NCBI RefSeq assembly: GCF_000027005.1
Contig: NC_012964.1
Location: forward strand, 1,984,001-2,048,000
Length of the DNA: 64,000 bases
Direction of reading: 5' to 3'
DNA from: Komagataella phaffii GS115
Lineage: Eukaryota; Ascomycota; Pichiomycetes; Pichiales; Pichiaceae
Positions 8,962 through 18,021 of the stretch are shown one piece after another. The translations under genes and the position numbers were made by a program. How positions within the stretch are numbered: position 1 is the stretch's first letter; each line of letters opens with the position of its first letter. Under the pieces are notes generated by a model. The model saw only the letters and a list, made by a program, of their open reading frames with translations, was not told the origin of the DNA and did not search any database.

Positions 8962-10659
8962 TTATAGACCCATGTTGTTGAACTCAGAATTCAAGTCGAA
9001 TAGCGAGTTGTGCTGTTGGGCTTGTGGGTTCAAAGACTGTTGCTGTTGCTGTTGTTGCTGTTGTTGTTGAACTTGTTGCTGAGACAGGTATCCTGGTTGT
9101 GCAAAGGACTGAAATGGAGAGTATCGTAATTCGTTGGCTGGGGAAGCAAGTGGCTGTCCACTGCCAGTAGCTTGTCGCTGTTGAAGTGATCCAGGTGGTA
9201 AACTGGGCTTAACAACTCGAGATGAGCCTCTCAATACAGCAGCATTAAGAGCGCCCAAATTTGAACTTGAAAGTGCGGGGTGAAGCATACTTGATCCACC
9301 AGTAGATTGGGCTTGCTGAAATGCTGGGGCTGTCCCTCCAAGGGGGGCTAATCCCGAATTACCCATTCTCGGAGATTGCTGCTGAGAAGGTGGATATTGC
9401 TGACCAGTGTACATACCCGTAGTAGCTGATTGAGGCGGTTGTCTGTAACGACCATGAGTGCTGGATATGTTGGTGGATCCGGCCGCTGATGAGAGAATAC
9501 CATAGGATTGTGATCTAATTAGGTTGGAGTTAGCAGCACTGATAGATGCAGCAGTGCTAGACGCTGATATCCCAGATTGCTGAAGAGGATGCTGAAATGA
9601 CTGTCTTCTAATAATAATGAATCCTCCCTCAAAAGTATCAGCCAAACCCAAAAACTGACTAAGAAGAGGCAACACACGACGCAGGGAAGAGTTAGCTGTG
9701 GTAGGAAAAGCCAACTCTGAGTGTCTTTGATCTTTGTCCTCTCGGAATAGTAGAAGCTGTGTGTATAACTCAAGAGTCTCAGGATCATTCATGTCCAATC
9801 CAGAGGGAATAGGGGTTAACTGTGAGGGAATTGTAGCATATAGTCTATCTGGAGCATTCTGTTGAGATAAAACATTCTTAGAGACATTGGGAGGGGCCGA
9901 AGCGACAGAGTAAAGGGAAGCCAATGAGGCAGAAGACATAGATCTATGTTGCTCTTCTAACTGTCCTCTTTTTTCACGTTTCTCTCTTTCAATCCTTTCC
10001 CTTTCGGGTAGAGGTAGCATCTTTTTATATTCAACTCTCAACTTTCTGCCGCCAATCTCCTTTCCATTCAAATTCTCTACAACAAGGCAGGCTTCGTCCG
10101 TTGATGTGAAGTTTGCAAAAGCCAAACCACGAAAAACACCATTGTCAAAATGGTAGTTGAAGGCATAAGGCAAAGGCAAGCTAAACTTTGTCATAACGTC
10201 TAAAAGTTGCTCTTTTTTTATGGCAAAAGGGATGTTCTTTATCACAATAGCAGTGGGAATGACATCTTCATCATCATTCGTATCATCAATACCATCGAGT
10301 TCTGAATCCAAAGGTTTCTGTTGTTGGGATAAGGCATCAGATTCTTTGAGCAGGTCGTCCTTGGCGTCCTCCTCTAGATGAAATTTGCCATCGTTAGGAG
10401 GTGAGTATTGGGAAACGTTGACTTGTTGCTCAATCCAAGGATCAACGTTGACCATCGGATTGCCGTTCTGAGGAGACAGCCAGGCATTATACCGTGGTTG
10501 ACCGGCGTTTACGCGCAGAGGATTGTTGCTGGTGTTGTTGACAGAAGACGCATACCCAGACGCTGCGGATGACATCGACGAAATTGAAGGGCGACGTTGC
10601 ATACCCATTTGTTGCTGATCCAAGAAACTTGGTGTTTCAGTCAATTGTCTCAGGTCCAT
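8962..10659 (-). CDS. PIN4: RRM-domain protein Pin4-like
   Basis: A 565-aa protein beginning at the ATG at 10659 (upstream in-frame codons lack ATG). One RNA-recognition motif sits at about residues 135-215: IVIKNIPF is RNP2-like and RGLAFANF is RNP1. The C-terminal half is Gln/Ser/Pro-rich and ends with a poly-Gln tract encoded near 9040-9080. S. cerevisiae Pin4 is linked to G2/M progression and the DNA-damage response through Rad53. Identification rests on the RRM, the Q-rich tail and gene order after SAS3. Other single-RRM Q-rich proteins remain possible. Confidence 0.8.
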   Translation of the reverse strand: MDLRQLTETPSFLDQQQMGMQRRPSISSMSSAASGYASSVNNTSNNPLRVNAGQPRYNAWLSPQNGNPMVNVDPWIEQQVNVSQYSPPNDGKFHLEEDAKDDLLKESDALSQQQKPLDSELDGIDDTNDDEDVIPTAIVIKNIPFAIKKEQLLDVMTKFSLPLPYAFNYHFDNGVFRGLAFANFTSTDEACLVVENLNGKEIGGRKLRVEYKKMLPLPERERIEREKREKRGQLEEQHRSMSSASLASLYSVASAPPNVSKNVLSQQNAPDRLYATIPSQLTPIPSGLDMNDPETLELYTQLLLFREDKDQRHSELAFPTTANSSLRRVLPLLSQFLGLADTFEGGFIIIRRQSFQHPLQQSGISASSTAASISAANSNLIRSQSYGILSSAAGSTNISSTHGRYRQPPQSATTGMYTGQQYPPSQQQSPRMGNSGLAPLGGTAPAFQQAQSTGGSSMLHPALSSSNLGALNAAVLRGSSRVVKPSLPPGSLQQRQATGSGQPLASPANELRYSPFQSFAQPGYLSQQQVQQQQQQQQQQQSLNPQAQQHNSLFDLNSEFNNMGL

Positions 10660-10926
10660 ATTGATCAATGTGTTCAACTGTTTCAATCTGGTTCCGGAGG
10701 GTGGCTATTACGACAAGCTGTGGCTACTATCTAAGTGGGAGAAGTAACGGAACACATTGATGAGACACAGGAATTACAGGGCGTGCATCCACCAATAACA
10801 ATTAGTCGAGATTTCAACCAATTACGTAAGCGCTCAACCCTTTTTTCGAACACGTATCGAGCAAAGTCCAGGTGAAACCTTCATCCATTATATCCAAAGT
10901 CGACCGAAGCTTTAACAACATCCATA

Positions 10927-11252
10927 ATGGTAAGTGTCCAGTTTGATGAGTGCAGAATGGTTCCAAGTTTTAGACCAGTTACTAATATTTAAAGTCTACA
11001 GCAATTCCAGGAGGACAGAGAACGTTAGCTAAAAGAAGAGCAGCAAACTTGGATAAGAAACAGGATGAACCAACCTCCGCCAGATCTGCCGGTGCTGGAG
11101 GTTCTTCGTCTACCATGCTAAAGTTGTACACAGACGAGGCCCAAGGTTTGAAAGTTGATCCTTTAATTGTTCTTGTTCTTGCTGTTGGTTTCATTTTCAG
11201 TGTCATTGGTTTGCACGTTGTTGCTAAGCTGACAGGAAAGTTGATCAACTAA
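10927..11252 (+). CDS. SBH1: Sec61 beta subunit (Sbh1/Sbh2), spliced; exon 1 is the ATG alone
   Basis: The tail-anchored beta subunit of the Sec61 translocon. Exon 1 coding is only the ATG (10927-10929), directly followed by donor GTAAGT. The intron is 10930-10994 (65 nt), with branch-like TACTAAT at 10980-10986 and acceptor AAAG. Exon 2 (10995-11252) is in phase 0 and starts S-T-A-I-P-G-G-Q-R-T-L, matching the Sbh1 N-terminus. The product is 86 aa: conserved YTDEAQGLKVDP, then a C-terminal membrane anchor from about residue 62. A later AG at 11000-11001 would break the frame. It is divergent from PIN4 and lies next to the mitochondrial ProRS gene, as in S. cerevisiae (YER087C-B/YER087W). Confidence 0.93.
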
Positions 11253-11320
11253 GACCTACATTTAAACAGGTTTCATCATATCTGTACTATATTTACAAGT
11301 CCACTGCGTTTAGGTATATA

Positions 11321-13015
11321 CTAAAGACATTCAAGAAGCACATCCACAACTTGTGCAAGTCCTGTCAAATGTACTAGATGCTTTTCAGAACATCCTGCGG
11401 TTTGAGGAGATTCCTGAATTTCCCAGTCCCAAGTCTTTCTCTTGTAGAGGTCTTTGAGTTCTTGTGAATGCTGAATTGGGGTTCTTACCTCAATTTCTAT
11501 TAGTGGGAAATGCTTTCCCACAATTATTTGCAATGGGATCCCGGCAACTTTACTTTGCTTCAACTTATGTCCCATACTGAACTTTCCGTCACGGTTGTCA
11601 ACTTGAACGTCGAATGAGCTCAGTATTTCGGTGACAGTGTCTAGATTCTTTTTACTTGATGTTTTATTCGAAAGTAGCGTGATTTGATATGGTGCGATAA
11701 TTTGTGGCCAGGTCAATCCAACTTCATCTCTACTTGTTTGAGCAATTGCTGCAATTAGACGAGATACTCCAATACCGTAACAGCCCATGTAAACAGTTGT
11801 CTGTTCGTTTTGTTCATTGACTACGGTGCAATCTAACGGGGAAGAATATTTCTTATCCAAGTAGAAAGTATGTCCAACTTCTATTGCAGTATGCTCCGAT
11901 AGAGTTCCCTTTTCACATTCATAGCATCTCTCGCCTGCAATAGCTTCCACGATAGGAATATCTGTGAAAGTGAACATGCTATTTCGATGATATAAGACTT
12001 TAAGATCTGGCATGTTTGTGTTGGAGGTTACCCTGGGGTCAATAACCCTAATTATCTCCTTCACTAAAAATGATGAAGATTCTTCGGATTCGTTTTTGAA
12101 CAGAGTTAATGCCATTTCTTCGTCAATAGAAAAATCAATATCTGGTATCTCATCTTTTACATATTGAGGATTTAGTTTTCTTCCCTTTGGATAGTACATT
12201 ATGATCAATGTATTCCTGTCTTTATTGATAAAGTATTGGCATTCTGCTTCTTGTACACCTTTGAATTGTTTGTCTGGAAGTGACTGACATTTTTCCACAT
12301 TGCTAACGGTTTGGCACGAATTACATCTAAATAAAATGTCTTCTCCGGATTCGTGTATTAAGTGATACTCCAATGATAAATCCCCACCTATCGAACCAGA
12401 ATCGGCATTGGCCACAGTCACAGGTAACTTTAGGTCTTGAAAAATCCTTCTATAGGCTTCATTGACATTGTCATAAGACTTAAGACCATCTTCTTTGGTC
12501 AAGTCAAAAGAATAGGCATCTTTCATGAGAAACTCTCGTCCTCTCAACAAACCTCCCCTAGGTCTCAACTCATCTCTATATTTGCGGGAAATTTGGTACA
12601 CGAGAAGGGGTAAATCTTTATATGACGAACATAAGTCACCAACTAAGTTTGTGATTTCCTCTTCACAAGTTGGCACTAAACAGTAGTCTCTATCCTTGGA
12701 GTCTTTGAACTTGAACAATTCATTGTTGTCCCATCTCTTAGTTCTCTCCCATAAATGCTTGGAAGACAGGCTACTTAATTCCATTTCCAGCCCACCAGCC
12801 TGATCCATTCTTTTCCTAATTACATTTTGAAGCTTTTTATAGGTACGGAGTCCTAATGGAAGCCAGTGAACTATTCCTGCTGCAGGCTGGTAAATAAACC
12901 TTGATTGAAGGAGCATATCATGAGTAGTAAGGTCCTTTACAGAAAATAGTTTACTTCCTTGAAGAGAAGTAGAATAAAACCTCATGTTGGGTCTCCATGA
13001 AAGGTTCAAAGGCAT
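11321..13015 (-). CDS. AIM10: mitochondrial prolyl-tRNA synthetase (Aim10-like)
   Basis: A 564-aa class II aminoacyl-tRNA synthetase of the bacterial ProRS type. The N-terminus (MPLNLSWRPNMRFYSTSL) is basic and hydroxylated, like a mitochondrial import signal. Class II motif 2 is at KYRDELRPRGGLLRGREFLM, motif 3 is CYGIGVSRLIAAIAQ, and an anticodon-binding domain follows (QVDNRDGKFSMGHK). A reduced insertion lies between motifs 2 and 3. The likely role is charging mitochondrial tRNA-Pro. It is convergent with SBH1 (stop codons 68 bases apart). Confidence 0.93.
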   Translation of the reverse strand: MPLNLSWRPNMRFYSTSLQGSKLFSVKDLTTHDMLLQSRFIYQPAAGIVHWLPLGLRTYKKLQNVIRKRMDQAGGLEMELSSLSSKHLWERTKRWDNNELFKFKDSKDRDYCLVPTCEEEITNLVGDLCSSYKDLPLLVYQISRKYRDELRPRGGLLRGREFLMKDAYSFDLTKEDGLKSYDNVNEAYRRIFQDLKLPVTVANADSGSIGGDLSLEYHLIHESGEDILFRCNSCQTVSNVEKCQSLPDKQFKGVQEAECQYFINKDRNTLIIMYYPKGRKLNPQYVKDEIPDIDFSIDEEMALTLFKNESEESSSFLVKEIIRVIDPRVTSNTNMPDLKVLYHRNSMFTFTDIPIVEAIAGERCYECEKGTLSEHTAIEVGHTFYLDKKYSSPLDCTVVNEQNEQTTVYMGCYGIGVSRLIAAIAQTSRDEVGLTWPQIIAPYQITLLSNKTSSKKNLDTVTEILSSFDVQVDNRDGKFSMGHKLKQSKVAGIPLQIIVGKHFPLIEIEVRTPIQHSQELKDLYKRKTWDWEIQESPQTAGCSEKHLVHLTGLAQVVDVLLECL

Positions 13016-13412
13016 TGATCCTTTAGGTACTTCAGGATGTTTAAGTCATCAAACTGTCCATCAAAGGTAGTATAGTATTTACCATCTAGATAGTGATGTA
13101 TGGGTGTAACACAACATTTAAATGTTGTAAATTAACATTAGGACTGAGTCCGGAGATGCTATTGTCACCTAAATCTATTAGAAAGCACTTCAGTTATATC
13201 ATCGATAGAGGTTTGAAGATAAACCTATTGTTGATAAATAACCCCATTACCCGTTTACGTAGCAAGGTTCAAAAATTTGCTTAGATCGGAGCTAAAAATT
13301 CGACTGACTTCTTTCGAAAATGTGGATTATGCAAGCAACGTTGCTATCGGAATAGTATATAAGGTCGATCTGCCCCATTACAAATTGTAAAGCAACAAAC
13401 ATCCTACGCAAA
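13016..13412. other. divergent promoter region AIM10 / LEA-like gene
   Basis: This 397-base stretch separates two divergent genes. A TATATAA box at 13356-13362, about 50 bases before the ATG at 13413, fits a TATA-driven promoter for the plus-strand gene. I see no supported gene inside. Confidence 0.5.
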
Positions 13413-13919
13413 ATGATCAGATTAACCACTAGAAACCTATTGAACAGTCGCTCTTTGGCTGTTAGAACTCAAGGCCCATTGCTGATCAGGCACAAGTCCA
13501 AGATAGTGGAGACAGCTAAAGAGGGATTGCATCAAATCAATTTAAAGATTGGAAAGGTAGCCGCCGGAACAATCGATGCCACTGAGCACATCGCTGAACA
13601 AGTGGCTCCTCACGAGACTGCTGCAGACCTGAAGGACAAAGCTTCTAAGGTGGTTGAGGAGAAGGTGGGAGATGCAAGTCAGAAATTGAACGATCTTTCA
13701 GAGAAGATTCCATCTCAGGAAGAGCTGAAGAGTAAAGCCAATGATTTGAAGGAGGGAGCCAGTGAGAGTGCCGAAAAATTTACAGAGGACGTCAAGGAAA
13801 CGAAAGAAAACATCAAGAAGGGCGTTGACGATCCCGTTAAGCATTATGACACAGGAAAGCTGAAGAAGAGAGGTGCCGAAATAGAAAGTGAACAGCAACG
13901 TCCTGAAGACCTTATGTAG
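13413..13919 (+). CDS. putative mitochondrial LEA-like amphipathic protein
   Basis: I do not recognise an S. cerevisiae orthologue. The 168-aa product begins with a textbook mitochondrial presequence (MIRLTTRNLLNSRSLAVRTQ, many Arg/Leu/Ser, no acids). The rest is strongly charged and Ala/Lys/Glu-rich with repeated short units such as DLKDKASKVVEEKVGD and ELKSKANDLKEGASESAEKF. These resemble group 3 LEA proteins, which fold into amphipathic helices on drying and protect membranes. A TATA box precedes the gene, which suits a stress-inducible promoter. Function is inferred from composition only. Confidence 0.75.
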   Translation: MIRLTTRNLLNSRSLAVRTQGPLLIRHKSKIVETAKEGLHQINLKIGKVAAGTIDATEHIAEQVAPHETAADLKDKASKVVEEKVGDASQKLNDLSEKIPSQEELKSKANDLKEGASESAEKFTEDVKETKENIKKGVDDPVKHYDTGKLKKRGAEIESEQQRPEDLM

Positions 13920-13988
13920 GTTTTAAGCGAGTAGTTAGCTATTTAGCTATTATGCAAATCATATTTATTTATAGTACATGGTAGTTAT

Positions 13989-15131
13989 TTATGTCTTCAT
14001 CTTCTGAAATTCTGTAGAGTCAATTATTGGTTGTTGTTGTCGTTCCGCTAGTACTGCAGCGGCAGGTTCTTCCTGAGCCTCAGGCACGGGTCGTTGATGT
14101 CGTTCAATGATTTCGACGTAATTGTAAGGTACAAATCCAACCTTACCATCCCGACTTCTGCATTTCCACCAAGTAGACTCCTGGTTGGAATTTGGTTCTG
14201 TTTTTGATAGAATGGCAATGAGCTCACCTCTAGCAAGTTTCAACTCCATTTCTTCATTCTCAGGATTGAAATCGTAAAGGGCCCTTGCAAACTCCAACTT
14301 CGTGGGATCTAGGTTGCCTTGTAAACTTCCACCACTGGTAATAAAGTTTCCATTCATTTGACTGGTCTCAGCAAGATGAGCAATTAATTTCTTTAAAAGA
14401 TACGGAAATCCCACCACAGCAGCTAAAAACAAAAGGAGAGGTTTGAGGGATAATTTATTGGTATTCTTGTTAGGTCCACCAGTGTTGTTACTGTTAGACA
14501 GCTTCTTCATCTGCTTTTCTTGGAATTTTCTGAATTCATCTGGGGTTAACTTGTTTTTCACCCCCATCAACTTGGCCATGATTCGTTTCAACCAGTTGAT
14601 CACTGTATATATTCCAAGCATGGATCCCAGTGCCGTTTTCAGATGAGATAGTTGATCTGCCATGGATATCATTGTGAAAAATGAAGAATGGGTGGCCATG
14701 TAAGTAGCTTCCAATACCTGTGCGAACCCTCCAACAGCACCAATGATGCTCTCTATAAGTTGGAAAGTAGCCTCCGAGCCTTGGGCCAAAGAACCGGCCA
14801 TCCCCATGCCATTCATTCCAGTGTTCATGCCCATGCCGTATCCTCCCATCCCATAGCCACCCATACCATAACTACCCATACCGTAACGAGATCCACCATA
14901 CATAGATGAACCATAACCGCCCATTCCATAACCGCCAGAACCGTACATGGAAGAGCCATATCCACCACCGTAGGATGAACCATACGAGTTTCCATACGTT
15001 CCCATACCCATTCCAGATCCCATACCGGAGCCCATACCTATCCCAGTGTTTGTTGTTTGAAGGGAGGAAGATTGGCCAGCATTTAGGCTGGAGGGTTTGG
15101 AAGGTAAATCAGGAGCTGATGAGTCACTCAT
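13989..15131 (-). CDS. PEX13: peroxisomal membrane protein Pex13
   Basis: A 380-aa component of the peroxisomal docking complex, where it binds Pex14 and the import receptor Pex5. The N-terminal third is a Gly/Tyr/Met-rich low-complexity region with units like GMGGYG. A hydrophobic middle (about 140-260) spans the membrane. The C-terminal SH3 domain (about 277-345) contains ALYDFNPENEEMEL, WWKCRSRDGKVGFVPYNYVE. The length equals the known P. pastoris Pex13 as I recall it. PEX5 is encoded 35 kb away in this window. Confidence 0.96.
   Translation of the reverse strand: MSDSSAPDLPSKPSSLNAGQSSSLQTTNTGIGMGSGMGSGMGMGTYGNSYGSSYGGGYGSSMYGSGGYGMGGYGSSMYGGSRYGMGSYGMGGYGMGGYGMGMNTGMNGMGMAGSLAQGSEATFQLIESIIGAVGGFAQVLEATYMATHSSFFTMISMADQLSHLKTALGSMLGIYTVINWLKRIMAKLMGVKNKLTPDEFRKFQEKQMKKLSNSNNTGGPNKNTNKLSLKPLLLFLAAVVGFPYLLKKLIAHLAETSQMNGNFITSGGSLQGNLDPTKLEFARALYDFNPENEEMELKLARGELIAILSKTEPNSNQESTWWKCRSRDGKVGFVPYNYVEIIERHQRPVPEAQEEPAAAVLAERQQQPIIDSTEFQKMKT
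14820..15030 (-). repeat. Gly/Tyr/Ser/Met codon repeats in PEX13
   Basis: Imperfect short repeats encode units such as GGYGMGGYG and SSMYGG in the PEX13 N-terminus. YG-rich segments of Pex13 have been proposed to form a permeable meshwork in the import pore; that link is from general knowledge. Confidence 0.7.
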
Positions 15132-15474
15132 TTGATTTATAGATTCAAGCGTAACCTCCTTAATAGCTTAATACAAAAATATTGAAGAACCAGCTTCTTA
15201 TTGAGCCTTAAACAGGAGAAGAATCAGGAAGAGTGAAAGTTTTGAAGCAAAGGGTTTATCACTTGAGGGTAATTCTTTAAGGCGAACTTTTCGCGGTCAA
15301 ACGCGGGGTGAAAGTGTACCAACCGTAATCTTGCGGTTAGTTAGCCGATCAATTCGTGAGAGGCTGATAGCCGTGGGTTTGCATGTGATAGGTCAAAGGC
15401 GTAAAGTTAGTTATCTAAAGCATCAGATGTTGGATGTCCGATCAGCAAAAGAAAAGGGTCTTCATATATGTAAA
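15132..15474. other. intergenic, PEX13 promoter
   Basis: This 343-base stretch holds the PEX13 promoter and the 3' flank of the coiled-coil gene, both on the minus strand. I see no gene, TATA box or repeat that I can support. Confidence 0.4.
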
Positions 15475-16824
15475 TTAACTATCTCCTACTATTGATGAGG
15501 GTACTATAGGAACAAAGTGATAATTCAAGTGCCTTTGGAGGCTGGAACTTGTAATATCTGGCGAGTGGATCGTCGTTTTAAAAGTCATCTGTTTCAATAA
15601 TTCTCTCTCCGCAGATAAGTTTTGGTGATAGATTCCTTTGATCAATTCCTTAGCCTCTGTTTGGCACTCAACGTGTTCTCTCAGATAACGTAATTGTTCC
15701 CTGAAGAGATCCAACACGTCCATCTCCTTATTGTTAGTGTGTTTATTATAAATATCTTGCAAAAGTTCTTTATTGTTGTCCGTGAGAGAGACAAATGCTG
15801 CTTCAGGGGATTCATTGAGAAGAATGCTGGAAATAAAACTTTTCAGGTTATTTGTGTCGTTGGTATAAGTTTCTTGAATACGATCCAAGTTGGAGTTGAT
15901 CTTTGCAATCTCATCAACTTTTTCCTTCAGTTGCATATCTATATCATCCGGTTTGAAGGCTTCCTCTGCTTGCTGTTTTAGTTGTGATTGCAACGTGTTG
16001 ATTTTGGAGGTATCTTGCAGTCTCTCCGATGCTATGGTCATCTCCAAAGATTTGAGGGATTCTTCTTTACTATCCAGCAAACTGGTTTTAGAATCCAGCT
16101 TATTTTGTAAATCCCGTACCTTCTGTTTCAAAAGGTCAATTTCTTTGGTACTTTCGTCAAGTTTCAGCTGCAACGACTCAACTAGCTGGCTCTCGTGAAT
16201 TGACGTTTCATTCAACTCAAAATCACCGATGTCCAATTTCCCATCCGCATCTGCATCAAGACTTTCAGGAGTGATGGGTCCTTCATCACGGTGAGTCTCA
16301 TATGAATAGTGCCCATTAGTGCGGACAGGTGAATGCTGCTGGTGTTGATGTTGATAATGGACCGTGGGCGGAGGATTTTGATAGAAATTGGCGTGTTGCT
16401 GATAAATTTGGGGAGCCTGTCCCATTGGATCAGCCTGGAGACCCATATTTTGCTTATTTCCGTGCATCGGTTGTACAAAGTACTGGCTTCCTGTTAAGGA
16501 ATTGTTGCCGTTATAATATATCCCTCCGTTGGGACTGTGTCGCTTCATTTGTGGATAACTGGGTGGATGAAGACTCTCTTGGGAACCCGAACCGAGAGGA
16601 TTGTTCAGTCCCATCATACTACTCGTTCTATGAGATTTCAAGGGACCATACTTTCGCTTTCCTTGTTTTCTTGACAAGTTGGCTAATGATGTTGTCTTAA
16701 GTCCAGCAGAACTAAGTGCCGACCGCGAGTCGTCATAAGCATCGATATTTGTAGCAAAAGCTGAGTATCCCTCATCGTAGTCTTCGGGAAGGCGCTGTGA
16801 GGAGTACAAGGATTGTGTGTCCAT
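15475..16824 (-). CDS. uncharacterised coiled-coil protein
   Basis: I do not recognise this 449-aa protein. The first 190 residues are low complexity (Ser, Tyr, Gln, His, Pro, including HYQHQHQQHSP). Residues about 205-300 show clear heptads (LQLKLDESTKEIDLLKQKV, LQNKLDSKTSLLDSKEESL), so a coiled-coil dimer is likely. The C-terminal 150 residues are mainly helical and end in a hydrophobic segment (HFVPIVPSSIVGDS). No membrane span or enzyme motif is visible. A cytoskeletal, spindle-pole or organelle adaptor role would suit the layout but is a guess. It lies upstream of PEX13 on the same strand. Confidence 0.75.
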   Translation of the reverse strand: MDTQSLYSSQRLPEDYDEGYSAFATNIDAYDDSRSALSSAGLKTTSLANLSRKQGKRKYGPLKSHRTSSMMGLNNPLGSGSQESLHPPSYPQMKRHSPNGGIYYNGNNSLTGSQYFVQPMHGNKQNMGLQADPMGQAPQIYQQHANFYQNPPPTVHYQHQHQQHSPVRTNGHYSYETHRDEGPITPESLDADADGKLDIGDFELNETSIHESQLVESLQLKLDESTKEIDLLKQKVRDLQNKLDSKTSLLDSKEESLKSLEMTIASERLQDTSKINTLQSQLKQQAEEAFKPDDIDMQLKEKVDEIAKINSNLDRIQETYTNDTNNLKSFISSILLNESPEAAFVSLTDNNKELLQDIYNKHTNNKEMDVLDLFREQLRYLREHVECQTEAKELIKGIYHQNLSAERELLKQMTFKTTIHSPDITSSSLQRHLNYHFVPIVPSSIVGDS

Positions 16825-17183
16825 GCTGTTCTTCTTGAAAAGTTAGAAGATTCTATCAGGAAAGAATTTTATTTGAGTTTAAGGTTAAAGTGGAAACTTA
16901 CGAATATCTTACATACTAAATGACGCGTCTTTTTTTTTTCAGATGTTGATTACCAATTACGGAACTTCAAAAGCACCCGGCCACATCCGAAGGATTTAAC
17001 CCCTAACATCTCACAGGCTTTTCCCTAGCAACGACTAGTTGCCGTGCTGCTTACCTGCGAGGCACAGACACATTAAACTAAACTGTAATATAGAGACGTA
17101 TTTATTGAGGTCGGTTACGCTAAGAGAAAAACGCAAGCATTTTTATGCAGTAAACAAGTAATTATACAATATCTGGTAATATT
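16825..17183. other. intergenic, promoter of coiled-coil gene
   Basis: This 359-base region lies between two minus-strand genes and includes a short T-run near 16930 and the WWM1-like 3' flank. I see no gene or regulatory motif I can name. Confidence 0.4.
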
Positions 17184-17660
17184 CTACCATCCATATCCGT
17201 ATCTTCTTCGGCGACGAACTCTTCCTCCAACCACTGCATTACCGATGAGTCTTGCTCCAATCAGTCCTGCACCTACACCCACCGCGGTAGATTTCCAACT
17301 GGAACCTGAGCTCTGTTGTTGCTGAGGTTGTTGTTGGAACTGGGGTTGTTGCTGGATGTATTGAGGTTGTTGCTGGAATTGCTGAGGTTGTTGCTGGAAT
17401 TGCTGAGGTTGTTGCTGCAACTGTTGAGGGTGTTGCTGATATACTTGCTGAGACTGAGCAGGTTGTGAGTATTGAGCTTCCTGAGGAGGAGGGGGGGCTG
17501 CTGGACGAGATGCATGGGCCGCCTTTTCTTGGGCAGGCACTTCCCATTGTGAAGCACCAGTAGCAGTATTCACGTAAAAGTATCTCTGATACTCTTCGTC
17601 CCATTCAGCTACCCATCCTTCTGGAAGTGCTGGGGGTGGAGGGACTTTGGCTTTTGACAT
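17184..17660 (-). CDS. WWM1: WW-domain protein (Wwm1-like)
   Basis: A 158-aa protein with one WW domain at about residues 14-42 (GWVAEWDEEYQRYFYVN, then SQWEVP), a Pro-rich linker, a Gln/Pro repeat region (units FQQQPQQ) and a C-terminal Gly/Ala segment (VGVGAGLIGARLIGNAVVGG) followed by poly-Arg and YGYGW. S. cerevisiae Wwm1 has the same layout and binds the metacaspase Mca1. The WW domain should bind proline motifs. The short hydrophobic Gly-zipper-like end could associate with membranes. A TATAAAAA box (17719-17727 on the minus strand) lies about 60 bases upstream. Confidence 0.8.
   Translation of the reverse strand: MSKAKVPPPPALPEGWVAEWDEEYQRYFYVNTATGASQWEVPAQEKAAHASRPAAPPPPQEAQYSQPAQSQQVYQQHPQQLQQQPQQFQQQPQQFQQQPQYIQQQPQFQQQPQQQQSSGSSWKSTAVGVGAGLIGARLIGNAVVGGRVRRRRRYGYGW
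17340..17430 (-). repeat. 21-nt tandem coding repeat in the WW protein
   Basis: Near-exact 21-base units encode FQQQPQQ in tandem, with degenerate copies on both sides. Length variation between strains is likely for such a repeat. Confidence 0.75.
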
Positions 17661-18021
17661 TATTGAACAATAGAGTTATATTGGTGGATGTATGCAACCA
17701 CAGAGAGGAAAAGGGCTTCTTTTTATACCAATTTATTGTGTGTCGCCAAGAGGTGACGCAAGATTGCAGGCATGCGAAGGTTTCCTTAAGACAGTGCATA
17801 TAAGGAACCTTTCAACACAACTACAAATTTCTCGCAGCGCCTCATCTCAAACCGTGTGACTAACTAAGCCCGCTACGTCACTAAGCTTGGAGAGTGAGAG
17901 TGCATCCAAACATTATTCTTCTTTTTGCGCGCGCCTCACCCTATCATTTACCTTCTCGCTCACCGATCTACATACCCGATTTTCATCTCATCTCCAGTTA
18001 ACACCGAGGCACAGTGTGGTT
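17661..18021. other. divergent promoter WWM1-like / SAM50
   Basis: This 361-base stretch separates divergent genes. It contains the minus-strand TATA box at 17719-17727 and a GCGCGC run near 17928. An in-frame extension of SAM50 reaches back to 17887 but has no ATG, so I treat it as leader. Confidence 0.5.

Noticed and set aside
17887..18021. N-terminal extension of SAM50
   Set aside because: The frame is open but contains no ATG before 18022, and Sam50 length fits the shorter form.
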